From: Sphingomonas populi
GTDB taxonomy: Bacteria > Pseudomonadota > Alphaproteobacteria > Sphingomonadales > Sphingomonadaceae
NCBI RefSeq assembly: GCF_004208535.1
Contig: NZ_SGIS01000006.1
Location: 113,977-177,976 of the forward strand
DNA length: 64,000 bases
Direction: 5' to 3'
Shown here: positions 16,490 through 24,582 of the stretch, piece by piece
Layout of the letters: the number at the start of each line of letters is the position of its first letter
How positions within the stretch are numbered: the first letter of the stretch is position 1
Position numbers and translations under genes: made by a program
Notes under the pieces: model-generated
Databases searched by the model: none
Seen by the model: only the letters and a program-made list of their open reading frames with translations
Told to the model about the DNA's origin: nothing

Positions 16490-16520
16490 CAAATTGATGA
16501 TCCAATCAGGAGGCTCGGGC

Positions 16521-16859
16521 ATGTTCGGATTCGGCAAGACCAAGGCGCACCGCGAAATCGATGCGCAGACCCTCAAGGCGATGCTGGCCGACGGTTCGGC
16601 GCTCCTCGTCGACGTGCGCGAACCCGACGAGTTTGCCGCCGAGCATATCAAGGGCGCAGTAAACGCCCCTCTCTCGACCTTCGCACTGCGTAATGTTCCG
16701 GATGCAGCGGGCAAGACGATCGTGCTCCAATGCGCTGGCGGCAAGCGCTCGGGCCTTGCGCTCGACCGCTGCGCCAGTGCGCAGTCGAGCATCGACACGC
16801 ATCTCGCTGGCGGCATCGGCGCCTGGAAGGCCGCCGGCCTGCCGGTCGAACGCGGCTAG
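16521..16859 (+). CDS. Rhodanese-like sulfurtransferase
   Basis: A 112-residue single-domain rhodanese. Motifs are LLVDVREPDEF near residue 33 and the active-site loop with catalytic Cys in LQCAGGKRS. It transfers sulfane sulfur between thiols, for example persulfide made by SQR, to glutathione or thioredoxin. ATG 16521 follows a strong AGGAGG site; upstream in-frame codons lie in the promoter. It is the first gene of the rightward operon, 27 bp before the RND adaptor. Confidence 0.92.
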   Translation: MFGFGKTKAHREIDAQTLKAMLADGSALLVDVREPDEFAAEHIKGAVNAPLSTFALRNVPDAAGKTIVLQCAGGKRSGLALDRCASAQSSIDTHLAGGIGAWKAAGLPVERG

Positions 16860-16886
16860 GGCCGTGCAACAGGGGAGCCGTCGGCA

Positions 16887-17912
16887 ATGACAAAATGGGC
16901 ATGGATGGTCGCTGGAGCGGCTCTAACGCTAACGGCTTGCGGCGGCAGCGCGCCGAACGAAGAAAAGACTGCAGCCTTACCCGCCGGCGAGCGGCTGACC
17001 GTCGGACGTGCCCAAACCACGGACATGAAGGCGGTCGGCGCCGAAATCACGACGCGCGATCAGGCGCAGGCGCTGGCCCGCATTCCCGGCACGTTGGCCA
17101 GTCTCTCCGTTCGCGCTGGCGACATGGTGACCAAGGGCCAGCGCATCGGCTCGATCGTCGATTCGCGCCTTGGCTACGAAACCAGTGCGGCAGGCGCGCA
17201 GGTTGCCGCCGCGCAAGCCGAAGCAGCCCGCGCACGAGGCGACCTTGCGCGTGTCCAGGATCTCTACAATCACAATGTCTACGCCAAGGCCCGCCTCGAT
17301 CAGTCGGTCGCGATGTCGCGCGCCGCCGATGCCCAGGTGGCAGCCGCCCGCGCGCAGCAGAATGCGAGCGCCAGCGTCGCCGGGCAGGGCGCGGTCCTCG
17401 CACCCGCCTCGGGCCGCGTCCTGCGTGCAGATATTCCCGCTGGCTCGGTCGTGGCGCCGGGCATGTCGATCGCGACGGTTACGGCAGGGCCGCCTGTTCT
17501 CCGCATCGATCTGCCGGAGTCGCTGGCAAACGCCGTGCGTGTCGGCACGCGGGTCATAGTTGCTCAAGGGGATTTGCCGGAAGGGTCGCGCCAGGGACAG
17601 GTGGCACAGGTCTATCCTGCCATCGCCGGAGGCCGGGTGCAGGTCGACGCGACCGTGCCTGGCCTTTCCAGCGAATTGGTTGGACGGCGGGTTGGCGTGA
17701 CGATCGAAGTCGGCCAGCGCCGGGCCATGGTGGTACCGCGCCGCTTCATCTCGACCCGCTACGGCATCGACTATGTCGATGTCGTCACCCCCGACCGACG
17801 CATCAGCGCGGTGGCGGTCCAGACCGCGCCAACGGGCGATCCGGGCAACCTCGAAATCCTGGGGGGCGTCACTGCGGGCGATATCCTCTTCTCTCCCGGA
17901 CGCGGTAAGTGA
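16887..17912 (+). CDS. RND efflux periplasmic adaptor lipoprotein
   Basis: A 341-residue HlyD/AcrA-type membrane fusion protein. The N-terminus is a lipoprotein signal (LTACGG, Cys18), followed by a biotinyl-lipoyl half-motif (LSVRAGDMVTKGQRIGSI), an Ala/Arg-rich helical hairpin and beta-barrel/MPD domains ending in RRFISTRYG. It links the RND pump to an outer-membrane channel. Its stop overlaps the pump start (GTGA). The TolC-like channel at 13647 is the likely partner. Confidence 0.92.
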   Translation: MTKWAWMVAGAALTLTACGGSAPNEEKTAALPAGERLTVGRAQTTDMKAVGAEITTRDQAQALARIPGTLASLSVRAGDMVTKGQRIGSIVDSRLGYETSAAGAQVAAAQAEAARARGDLARVQDLYNHNVYAKARLDQSVAMSRAADAQVAAARAQQNASASVAGQGAVLAPASGRVLRADIPAGSVVAPGMSIATVTAGPPVLRIDLPESLANAVRVGTRVIVAQGDLPEGSRQGQVAQVYPAIAGGRVQVDATVPGLSSELVGRRVGVTIEVGQRRAMVVPRRFISTRYGIDYVDVVTPDRRISAVAVQTAPTGDPGNLEILGGVTAGDILFSPGRGK

Positions 17913-20900
17913 ATCTCGGCCTATCGGGGCGCCTCACCCGCGCGACCATCACCTCGCCGCTGACGCCTTTGTTCCTGCTGGCCGCGATCGCGATCGGCCT
18001 TCTGGCCCTGTTCACGATTCCCCGCGAGGAAGAGCCGCAGATCAGCGTACCGATGGTCGACATCCAAGTGATGGCGCCAGGCCTTTCCGCGCCGGACGCC
18101 GTCCAGCTTGTCGGCATCCCGCTCGAGACGATCGTGAAAAGTGTCGATGGCGTCGAGCATGTCTATACCCAGGCCGAAGACGATGGCGTGATGGTGACCG
18201 CACGGTTCCTCGTGGGATCGAACCCAGAGGACGCCGCGACGCGGATCGACGAGAAGCTGCGCGCCAATTGGGACCGCATTCCGGTGGGTATCCCGGATCC
18301 CAAGGTCACGGTGCGCGGGATCAACGATGTCCCCGCCATCGTCCTGACGCTGTCGCCCAAGCCCGGCGCGGCCGGGCGATATGACGACCAGGCGCTCTAT
18401 GCGCTTGCCACCCGGTTGCGGACCGAGATCGCCAAGGTCGACAATGTCGGGCTTACCTTCCTGACCGGCGGGCGCCCCGAAGAGATCCGTATCGCGCCCG
18501 ATCCCGGCAAGCTCAGCCAATATGGCGTACCGCTCGGCAGCGTGATCGATGCGGCCGCACAGGCCAATCGCAGCTTCCCCGCCGGGAGCGTTCGCGACGG
18601 CGGGCAAGCCGTCGCGGTCACCGCTGGCCAGACGCTGTCTTCGGCGCAGGACGTCGGCATGCTCACCGTCCGGTCAGTCGCCGGGGCCCCGGTCTATCTG
18701 CGCGATGTCGCCACGGTCACCCAGGGGCCCCGCGAGGATCAGGCCCGCGCGTGGCGCTGGGCACGCAACGACGGGCGTTGGTCGAACGCGCCGGCGGTCA
18801 GTCTCGCGATCGCCAAGCGGTCGGGCGCCAATGCGGTCGTCGTCTCCGAGGCGGTGCTCGCACGCCTCGAAAGCCTCAAGGGCAGCCTCATTCCCGACGG
18901 TATCGATGTCGCGGTCACGCGCAATTACGGCGCAAGCGCGAATGAAAAGGCCAATGAGCTTCTCTACCACCTCGCGCTCGCGACGATCTCGATCGTTATC
19001 CTGATCGGTTTCGCGATCGGCTGGCGTGAGGCCGGCGTCACCGCCGTGGTGATCCCGACGACGATCCTGCTGACGATGTTCGCCTCGAACCTGATGGGCT
19101 ACACGATCAACCGGGTCAGCCTGTTCGCGCTGATCTTCTCGATCGGCATCCTCGTCGACGACGCGATCGTGATGATCGAGAATATCGCTCGCCATTGGGC
19201 GATGCCCGATGATCGCACCCGTACCGAGGCCGCGATCGAAGCGGTCGCCGAGGTCGGCAACCCGACCGTGATCGCTACGCTGACCGTGGTGGCAGCGCTG
19301 CTGCCGATGCTGTTCGTCTCGGGCCTCATGGGACCGTATATGGCGCCGATCCCGGTCAATGCGTCGGCCGCGATGGTCTTTTCCTTCTTCGTCGCGGTGG
19401 TGATCGCGCCGTGGCTGATGATCCGCTTCGCGCGCAAGACGCTGGCAGCCGATGGCGCGGATGGCGATCACGGGAACGGGCATGATGCGAGCGGCGGCAA
19501 GCTCGGCCGCCTCTATGCGCGGGTCGCGCACCGGATCATCGATAACCGGAAGTCAGCGCGCAATTTCCTGATCGCGGTTGGCATTGCCACGCTGGTCGCC
19601 TGCTCGATGTTCTATTTCAAGGCGGTAACGGTCAAGCTGCTGCCCTTCGACAACAAGTCCGAAGTCCAGGTCGTAGTCGATATGCCGGAGGGCACCAGCC
19701 TCGAAGGCACGGGCCGCGTCCTCGAAGATGTCACCCGACTGACCCGCGAGTTGCCCGAGGCAACCGCGATGGAAGCCTATCTCGGCACGTCCGCGCCGTT
19801 CAATTTCAACGGGCTCGTGCGCCACTATTTCCTGCGCAGCCGCCCGGAGATGGGCGATGTCATGGTGACGCTGCTACCCAAGGGCGACCGGGACCGCTCG
19901 AGCCACCAGATAGCCCTCGACCTGCGCCAGAAGCTCAAGACGCTGAAGCTCCCTGACGGTGCCTCGGTCAAAGTCGTCGAAACGCCGCCGGGACCGCCCG
20001 TGCTCGCCACCCTGCTTGCCGAGATCTACGGTCCTGATGCGCAGAGCCGGCGTGCCACCGCGACCGAGCTGGAAAAGATCTTCAAGTCGATTCCCTACAT
20101 CGTCGATGTCGACAACAGCTTCGGGCAGCCCCGTCCCAAGCTCCGCCTGATCCCTCAGCGGGACCGGATCGACTATTACGGACTGTCGAGCCGCGACATC
20201 AACGATTCGATCGGCGCGCTGCTGGGCAGCAAGACGGTCGGGTACGCTCCGCGCGGGGATGAACGCACGCCGCTGCCGATCACCATCGCCCTCCCGCAAT
20301 CCGCGCGAAGCTGGACGCAGACGCTTGCCAGTACGCCGGTGGCGGTCTCGCAAGGCGCTACCGGCCAAAAGCTGGTCGAACTCGGCGCCGTCGTCGATGC
20401 CCAGCAGGAGCAGAGCAGCCCGGCCATCTTCCGGCGCGACGGTCATTTTGCCGATATGGTGACCGCCGAGCTTGCCGGCGATTATGAGGCGCCGATCTAC
20501 GGCATGCTGGCGGTCGATCGCGCGATAGATAGCTATGACTGGGCCGCCAAGGGCCTGCAGAAGCCGGCAATCCGCCTGGCCGGCCAGCCCACCGACGAAA
20601 AGACGACGAGCCTGCTGTGGGACGGCGAGTGGGAGATCACCTGGGTCACCTTCCGCGACATGGGGGCTGCGTTCATGATCGCGCTGCTTGCCATCTACAT
20701 CCTGGTCGTCGCCCAATTCCGCAGCTTCCGGCTGCCGCTCGTCATCCTGACGCCGGTACCGCTGACGCTGGTCGGCATCGTGATCGGCCATATGCTGTTC
20801 CGCGCGCCGTTTACTGCCACCTCGATGATCGGCTTCATCGCGCTGGCCGGCATCATCGTGCGCAACTCGATTCTGCTGGTCGATTTCATCCGGCACACGG

Positions 20901-21142
20901 CAACGCCCGACAAGCCGCTGCGCGATGTGTTGATCGAGGCGGGGACGATCCGGTTCAAGCCGATCGTCCTGACCGCCGCCGCCGCGATGATCGGCGCTGC
21001 CGTGATCCTCACCGACCCGATATTCCAGGGCCTCGCCATTTCGCTCCTCTTCGGTCTCGCCTCCTCGACCTTGCTGACCGTGCTGGTTATCCCGGCCATC
21101 TATGTGGTCCTGCGGGACGACGGGAGACCGGCAAGCAAATGA
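17909..21142 (+). CDS. RND-family efflux pump permease
   Basis: A 1077-residue inner-membrane proton-driven transporter with the usual twelve-helix duplicated layout and two large periplasmic loops. The proton-relay motif VDDAIVMIEN lies in helix 4, which favours an HAE-like rather than a heavy-metal (HME) pump. It starts at GTG 17909, overlapping the adaptor stop. The substrate is unknown; fixed placement between rhodanese and a persulfide-type ArsR regulator suggests export of a sulfur compound or a compound harmful under sulfide stress (inference). A His/Gly/Asp-rich loop (GDHGNGHDASGG) near residue 525 is unusual. Confidence 0.92.
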   Translation: MNLGLSGRLTRATITSPLTPLFLLAAIAIGLLALFTIPREEEPQISVPMVDIQVMAPGLSAPDAVQLVGIPLETIVKSVDGVEHVYTQAEDDGVMVTARFLVGSNPEDAATRIDEKLRANWDRIPVGIPDPKVTVRGINDVPAIVLTLSPKPGAAGRYDDQALYALATRLRTEIAKVDNVGLTFLTGGRPEEIRIAPDPGKLSQYGVPLGSVIDAAAQANRSFPAGSVRDGGQAVAVTAGQTLSSAQDVGMLTVRSVAGAPVYLRDVATVTQGPREDQARAWRWARNDGRWSNAPAVSLAIAKRSGANAVVVSEAVLARLESLKGSLIPDGIDVAVTRNYGASANEKANELLYHLALATISIVILIGFAIGWREAGVTAVVIPTTILLTMFASNLMGYTINRVSLFALIFSIGILVDDAIVMIENIARHWAMPDDRTRTEAAIEAVAEVGNPTVIATLTVVAALLPMLFVSGLMGPYMAPIPVNASAAMVFSFFVAVVIAPWLMIRFARKTLAADGADGDHGNGHDASGGKLGRLYARVAHRIIDNRKSARNFLIAVGIATLVACSMFYFKAVTVKLLPFDNKSEVQVVVDMPEGTSLEGTGRVLEDVTRLTRELPEATAMEAYLGTSAPFNFNGLVRHYFLRSRPEMGDVMVTLLPKGDRDRSSHQIALDLRQKLKTLKLPDGASVKVVETPPGPPVLATLLAEIYGPDAQSRRATATELEKIFKSIPYIVDVDNSFGQPRPKLRLIPQRDRIDYYGLSSRDINDSIGALLGSKTVGYAPRGDERTPLPITIALPQSARSWTQTLASTPVAVSQGATGQKLVELGAVVDAQQEQSSPAIFRRDGHFADMVTAELAGDYEAPIYGMLAVDRAIDSYDWAAKGLQKPAIRLAGQPTDEKTTSLLWDGEWEITWVTFRDMGAAFMIALLAIYILVVAQFRSFRLPLVILTPVPLTLVGIVIGHMLFRAPFTATSMIGFIALAGIIVRNSILLVDFIRHTATPDKPLRDVLIEAGTIRFKPIVLTAAAAMIGAAVILTDPIFQGLAISLLFGLASSTLLTVLVIPAIYVVLRDDGRPASK

Positions 21143-21155
21143 CGATGACGGGCCA

Positions 21156-21497
21156 ATGATGACGGACGAGGCGGTGGTAATGCTTTGTGAGCGTGCCACC
21201 GAGGTTGCTGCGTTCCTTAAAGTCGTCGCTAACGAGCAGCGCTTGCTCCTGCTCTGCCGCCTGCGCGAAGGCGAGGCATCGGTCGGCGAGTTGGTCGGCT
21301 TGTGCGGCCTGTCGCAGTCGAGCGTGTCGCAGCATCTCGCCCGCATGCGCGAGGGCGGCCTGGTCCAGACCAGGCGCGAGAACACCACGATCTTCTATCG
21401 CATCGCCGATATCAGAGTGCAGGCCTTGATGGCTTTCCTGTGTGATCAGTTCGGCGAGCAAGTCACCGGCGTGCCCGCTGCAGAGCGCGCACCGTAA
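21156..21497 (+). CDS. ArsR-family regulator, SqrR/BigR-like persulfide sensor candidate
   Basis: A 113-residue winged-helix repressor with ANEQRLLLLC at the N-terminal helix and recognition helix SQSSVSQHLARMR. Cysteines at 11, 34, 50 and 96; Cys34 lies in the RLLxLC motif and Cys96 in the last helix, the positions that form a tetrasulfide bridge in SqrR and BigR (about 66 residues apart there, 62 here). It is the last gene of the rightward sulfide operon, 13 bp after the pump, and probably represses both arms until sulfide or persulfide appears. ATG 21156 or 21159 can serve as start. Confidence 0.87.
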   Translation: MMTDEAVVMLCERATEVAAFLKVVANEQRLLLLCRLREGEASVGELVGLCGLSQSSVSQHLARMREGGLVQTRRENTTIFYRIADIRVQALMAFLCDQFGEQVTGVPAAERAP

Positions 21498-21520
21498 CCA
21501 ACAACCGGCCGCCGGGGGAA

Positions 21521-21901
21521 CTAAAGGATCTTGGCGAACATGGCAGCCGATCCCCGTGCCGGCGACGCCGCCTTTCGGTCAGCCCGAGCTGCCATTTCGA
21601 CAGGTGCAGTCCTTGCAAGCGCGGCGAGAAAGGCCGCCGCCGCGATGAACGCATCCGACGCCACACTGTAATAGACCTGCTTTGCGGCGCGCCGGGTCTG
21701 AACCAATTCAGCCTTGCGCAGCACGCCGAGCTGCTGCGACAGCCCCGGTTGGCCGACGCCGGTCAAAGCCTCGATTTCGCCGACCGACGTCTCGCCTTGC
21801 GCGAGCAGGGTGGCGATCAGCCGGAGGCGGGTATCATGGCCCAAGGTGCGCATCACTTCGGCGAGCGCTTCGAGATCCGGGGCGGGCAAAGTGTCAGCCA
21901 T
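21521..21901 (-). CDS. ArsR-family regulator without cysteines
   Basis: A 126-residue winged-helix protein (HDTRLRLIATLLAQGE, then GQPGLSQQLGVLRKAELVQTRR). It has no Cys at all, so neither arsenite/metal thiolate binding nor persulfide sensing by thiols is possible; His/Asp sites or protein partners would have to serve. It follows the peroxiredoxin gene by 3 bp on the same strand and converges on the other ArsR gene with a 23-bp gap. It probably regulates its own small operon. Confidence 0.88.
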   Translation of the reverse strand: MADTLPAPDLEALAEVMRTLGHDTRLRLIATLLAQGETSVGEIEALTGVGQPGLSQQLGVLRKAELVQTRRAAKQVYYSVASDAFIAAAAFLAALARTAPVEMAARADRKAASPARGSAAMFAKIL

Positions 21902-21904
21902 CGC

Positions 21905-22588
21905 CTACCCTTTCTGCGGCTGCGGCTTGCTGCGGTAAAACCACAGCGGGTCATCCGCCACGGCCAGCAGAGCAGCCTGGTCCAGGTGGGGCGGCAACAG
22001 CACCGCGTCGCCGGGATGCCAGCCTTCCGGGGTCACGACATGATCGGCATCGACAATCTGCAGGGCGGCCAATACCCGGAGCATCTCATCGACCGAGCGT
22101 CCGATCGTCGCGGGATAGCAGATCATCGCGCGGATGATCCCGTCGGGATCGATGAAATAGGTCGATCGCATTGTGGCGGCGTCGGGCGAGCGATCCGAAA
22201 TCATGCCGTAGGCCCGTCCGATGATCAGCGATGGATCCTCGACAATCGGGAAGCTCACCGTGACGCCGAACCCGTCGCGGATCGCGCGGATCCAGCCCAG
22301 ATGCGAATAGAGACTGTCAACCGAGACCGCGAGCAGCGCGCAGTCGAGCGCCTCAAATCGGTCGGCCGCCTTTGACAGGACGACGAACTCACTGGTGCAC
22401 ACGGGGGTGAAATCGGCAGGATGCGAGAACAGGATCAACCATCGGCCGCGAAAGTCGGAGAGGTTGACCACCCCCATCGTCGTTCGCGCCTGGAAATTGG
22501 GGGCCGGATCGCCGATCTGCAGACACTGTGCGGTGCCGCCCGTATCGGCCGATGTTTCGTCCATTTCGGAAAATTCCGTCTCACGCAT
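21905..22588 (-). CDS. Peroxiredoxin, Prx6/1-Cys-like
   Basis: A 227-residue thioredoxin-fold peroxidase with peroxidatic Cys in FTPVCTSEF, the DFRGRWLILFSHPADF entry and a long C-terminal domain (LLPPHLDQ, DPLWFYRSK) as in Prx6-type enzymes. It reduces peroxides, possibly also persulfide-related oxidants. The gene is divergent from the thioredoxin gene at 22715, a natural reductant partner, and shares an operator-like palindrome with it (22611-22627). Confidence 0.92.
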   Translation of the reverse strand: MRETEFSEMDETSADTGGTAQCLQIGDPAPNFQARTTMGVVNLSDFRGRWLILFSHPADFTPVCTSEFVVLSKAADRFEALDCALLAVSVDSLYSHLGWIRAIRDGFGVTVSFPIVEDPSLIIGRAYGMISDRSPDAATMRSTYFIDPDGIIRAMICYPATIGRSVDEMLRVLAALQIVDADHVVTPEGWHPGDAVLLPPHLDQAALLAVADDPLWFYRSKPQPQKG

Positions 22589-22610
22589 CTTGGCGTTATT
22601 CCCTACACGA

Positions 22611-22627
22611 TTACATTACAGATGTAA
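22611..22627. promoter_or_regulatory. Perfect palindrome TTACAT-N5-ATGTAA, candidate ArsR operator
   Basis: Between the divergent peroxiredoxin and thioredoxin genes lies TTACAT (22611-22616), five bases, ATGTAA (22622-22627). It starts 23 bp upstream of the peroxiredoxin ATG, where a repressor would block initiation. The adjoining ACGATTACA also occurs in the sqr/rhodanese gap at about 16468-16476, suggesting related control of both loci. Confidence 0.55.
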
Positions 22628-22714
22628 GCGAGAAATTGAGGATCGGATCGTGGGAATGACATCGGGCCTTCCCTTGGACACGGGCAAGGTAGATCAATTA
22701 CAGGGAATTGCGTG

Positions 22715-23170
22715 ATGAATGCAGCGTCGGCTGATCCTGCCGTCATCATCTGCCCCTCCTGCGCGACGGCAAATCGTGTTCCCACCGCCCGCATCTCGGA
22801 AAGCCCGAAATGCGGGCGCTGCAGCCAGGTGCTGTTTAAAGGTGTGCCGGTTGCCGTAAACAGTCAGGCATTCGATCGCCATGTGATGGCCGGTTCGCTA
22901 CCCGTCCTCGTCGATTTCTGGGCAAGCTGGTGCGGGCCATGCAAGGCGATGGCTCCGGCCTTTACCGCTGCGGCGAAGAGTCTCGAGGCGAAAGTGCGTT
23001 TGCTGAAGGTCGACACCGAAGCAGAACAGGCCATTGCCGCCCGGTTCTCGATTCGGTCGATTCCAACGCTCATCATGTTTTCAGGCGGACGCGAGATCGC
23101 GCGCAGTGCTGGCGCCATGGACCAACGCGCCATCACCAGTTGGGTCAACCAGCACCTGCCTCCTGGCTAA
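22715..23170 (+). CDS. trxC: Thioredoxin TrxC-like (thioredoxin 2)
   Basis: A 151-residue thioredoxin with an N-terminal zinc ribbon (ICPSCA and KCGRCS, two CxxC pairs) and a thioredoxin domain with WASWCGPCK. This is the layout of TrxC, a disulfide reductase induced by oxidative stress in other bacteria. ATG 22715 follows CAGGGAA; a GTG three bases upstream is an alternative. It ends convergently with the ArsA gene, the stops overlapping by 4 bp. Confidence 0.92.
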   Translation: MNAASADPAVIICPSCATANRVPTARISESPKCGRCSQVLFKGVPVAVNSQAFDRHVMAGSLPVLVDFWASWCGPCKAMAPAFTAAAKSLEAKVRLLKVDTEAEQAIAARFSIRSIPTLIMFSGGREIARSAGAMDQRAITSWVNQHLPPG

Positions 23171-24036
23171 TCTTCCGACGGTTGATTGCTGTGGGGAGCA
23201 CCGTCATGGGCGAGCTGTGCGAGCGCGGGGACGCCCACCGGCGGCGTGGCTTGCCAGGGTACGAAGAACAGTCGCTTCGCCATAAATCCGCGTATGCGAT
23301 CGACCTGTTTCAGCTCGCCGCTGAGCCGCTGGCGCAGCAGTGGATCGCTCGAGCCAGCCGCCAGCAGGCTTTTGTTGATGATCCAGGCAAAAGGCTCGAT
23401 TTGCGCGCGCCGCAAATCGTCCTGCAATGCGCTTGCCTGCGAGACAGGTGTGGTCTCGGCAAGGGTAACCAGCAGAATATGCGTATAGTCGGGATCCTGG
23501 AGCCGCATCAGCGGCGTGGTGATGCGGCCCGCAAGGTCGTGCAAAGTCGATTGCCGTGTCATTTGGCGGTGATAGGCGCCGGTCGCATCCATGAGCAGAA
23601 GGCTGTGACCGGTGGGGGCCGTGTCCAGCACGACAAACGCGCTGCGCGCCTCGGCGACGATATGCGAGAAGGCATGGAAGACGGCGACTTCCTCCGTGCA
23701 AGGCGATGCCAAGTCCTCGCGCAGCAGGGCCTGGCCCTGCGCATCGAGCGTGCCGCCCTTCTGCTCCATGATCTTGGCGATGTACCGCTCGGTTTCCGCT
23801 TTGGGGTCAATTCGGTCGACGTGAAGGCCGGCGACATTCCCGGTCATCGTCATTGCCAGGTGGGCGGCCGGGTCAGTGGTACTGAGATGCACGCCATGGC
23901 CGCGCGCGACGAGCCCCAGCGCTATGGCGGCGGCGATGGTGGTCTTGCCCACACCGCCTTTTCCCGTGAAGAACAGAAATCGAGTGGGCTGAACCAGAAA
24001 CCGTGGAGGATTGGCCGGCGAACTTTCGCTCATCAT
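23167..24036 (-). CDS. ArsA-like anion-pump ATPase, single (C-terminal-type) half
   Basis: A 289-residue SIMIBI-class ATPase with P-loop GKGGVGKTT, switch motif DTAPTGH and the ArsA signature SPCTEE. It resembles the second half (A2) of the roughly 580-residue bacterial ArsA, which with ArsB exports arsenite; the first half is absent. No arsB, arsC, arsD or acr3 is nearby. It may be a leftover of an ars operon or a one-domain ArsA that works as a dimer, as in eukaryotic GET3. Two consecutive Met codons (24036, 24033) can start it. Confidence 0.85.
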   Translation of the reverse strand: MMSESSPANPPRFLVQPTRFLFFTGKGGVGKTTIAAAIALGLVARGHGVHLSTTDPAAHLAMTMTGNVAGLHVDRIDPKAETERYIAKIMEQKGGTLDAQGQALLREDLASPCTEEVAVFHAFSHIVAEARSAFVVLDTAPTGHSLLLMDATGAYHRQMTRQSTLHDLAGRITTPLMRLQDPDYTHILLVTLAETTPVSQASALQDDLRRAQIEPFAWIINKSLLAAGSSDPLLRQRLSGELKQVDRIRGFMAKRLFFVPWQATPPVGVPALAQLAHDGAPHSNQPSED

Positions 24037-24333
24037 ATGACCAGATCCCTTTCAATGAGAGCGGTCGCTCCGCCGAACAGCAATCGCTATTGGTGAGACG
24101 TCTCGTGAATGCCCGTATTAGAGCACACCGCTGAGCGGGATAGGCTCACTTAGAAGCCATGGTGATGCGTAGATTCCCGGAGAATCTAAAATGGCACGCC
24201 CGCCCGCCACGCGGCTCGTCGCAGAAATTTATCGGGTGGCCGCAGCGGTTCGCAGAAATCCGACGCCAAGACCCGGACGGAAACCCGGACCGAGTGGGTT
24301 TTATGAAAATTATGCAATAAAACCAATGTGTTT
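24037..24333. other. Gap between arsA-like gene and tRNA-Ser; possible island junction
   Basis: About 300 bp without a convincing gene. Base composition drops toward the tRNA 3' end (AT-rich about 24295-24335). Directly after the tRNA on its strand, CCAA/TTGG with TTTTATT could form a weak terminator. A short open frame here owes its C-terminus to the tRNA sequence and is not credible. Confidence 0.4.
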
Positions 24334-24423
24334 TGGCGGAGACGGAGGGATTCGAACCCTCGATACGGTTTCCCGTATGACGCTTTAGCAAAGCGTTGGT
24401 TTCAGCCACTCACCCACGTCTCC
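24334..24423 (-). tRNA. tRNA-Ser (GCU anticodon), CCA encoded
   Basis: On the minus strand the gene begins GGAGACG (24423) and ends CGTCTCC, discriminator G, then CCA (24336-24334). It has the long variable arm of class II tRNAs (CATACGGG/CCGTAT stem), the T-loop GGTTCGAATCC and an anticodon loop with GCT between the CGCTT and AAGCG arms. It reads AGC/AGU serine codons. Its 3' end faces the accessory-looking left part of the window, the classical geometry for an integration site. Confidence 0.93.
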
Positions 24424-24582
24424 GGCGCACGGCAGAGCGGGGCTATAGCGGCGGTTTCGCGAAGGATCAACCGCATGTATCGCGCCCGCTCGGCGTGAAT
24501 TCGACTCGGCCTGCCGCTTGGTTCATTGCGGATAAAGCATTCGGGGCGCTACGTTCCGCGACCAAATTCGGGGGAGTGCGCG

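Noticed and set aside
23167..24036. Reading the locus as an arsenic-resistance operon
   Set aside because: Besides the half ArsA there is no arsB, acr3, arsC or arsD; the two ArsR proteins fit sulfide/thiol loci better.
24146..24409. Small open frames overlapping tRNA-Ser (including one ending in GGIRTLDTVSRMTL)
   Set aside because: These are translations of the tRNA itself, a well-known annotation artefact.
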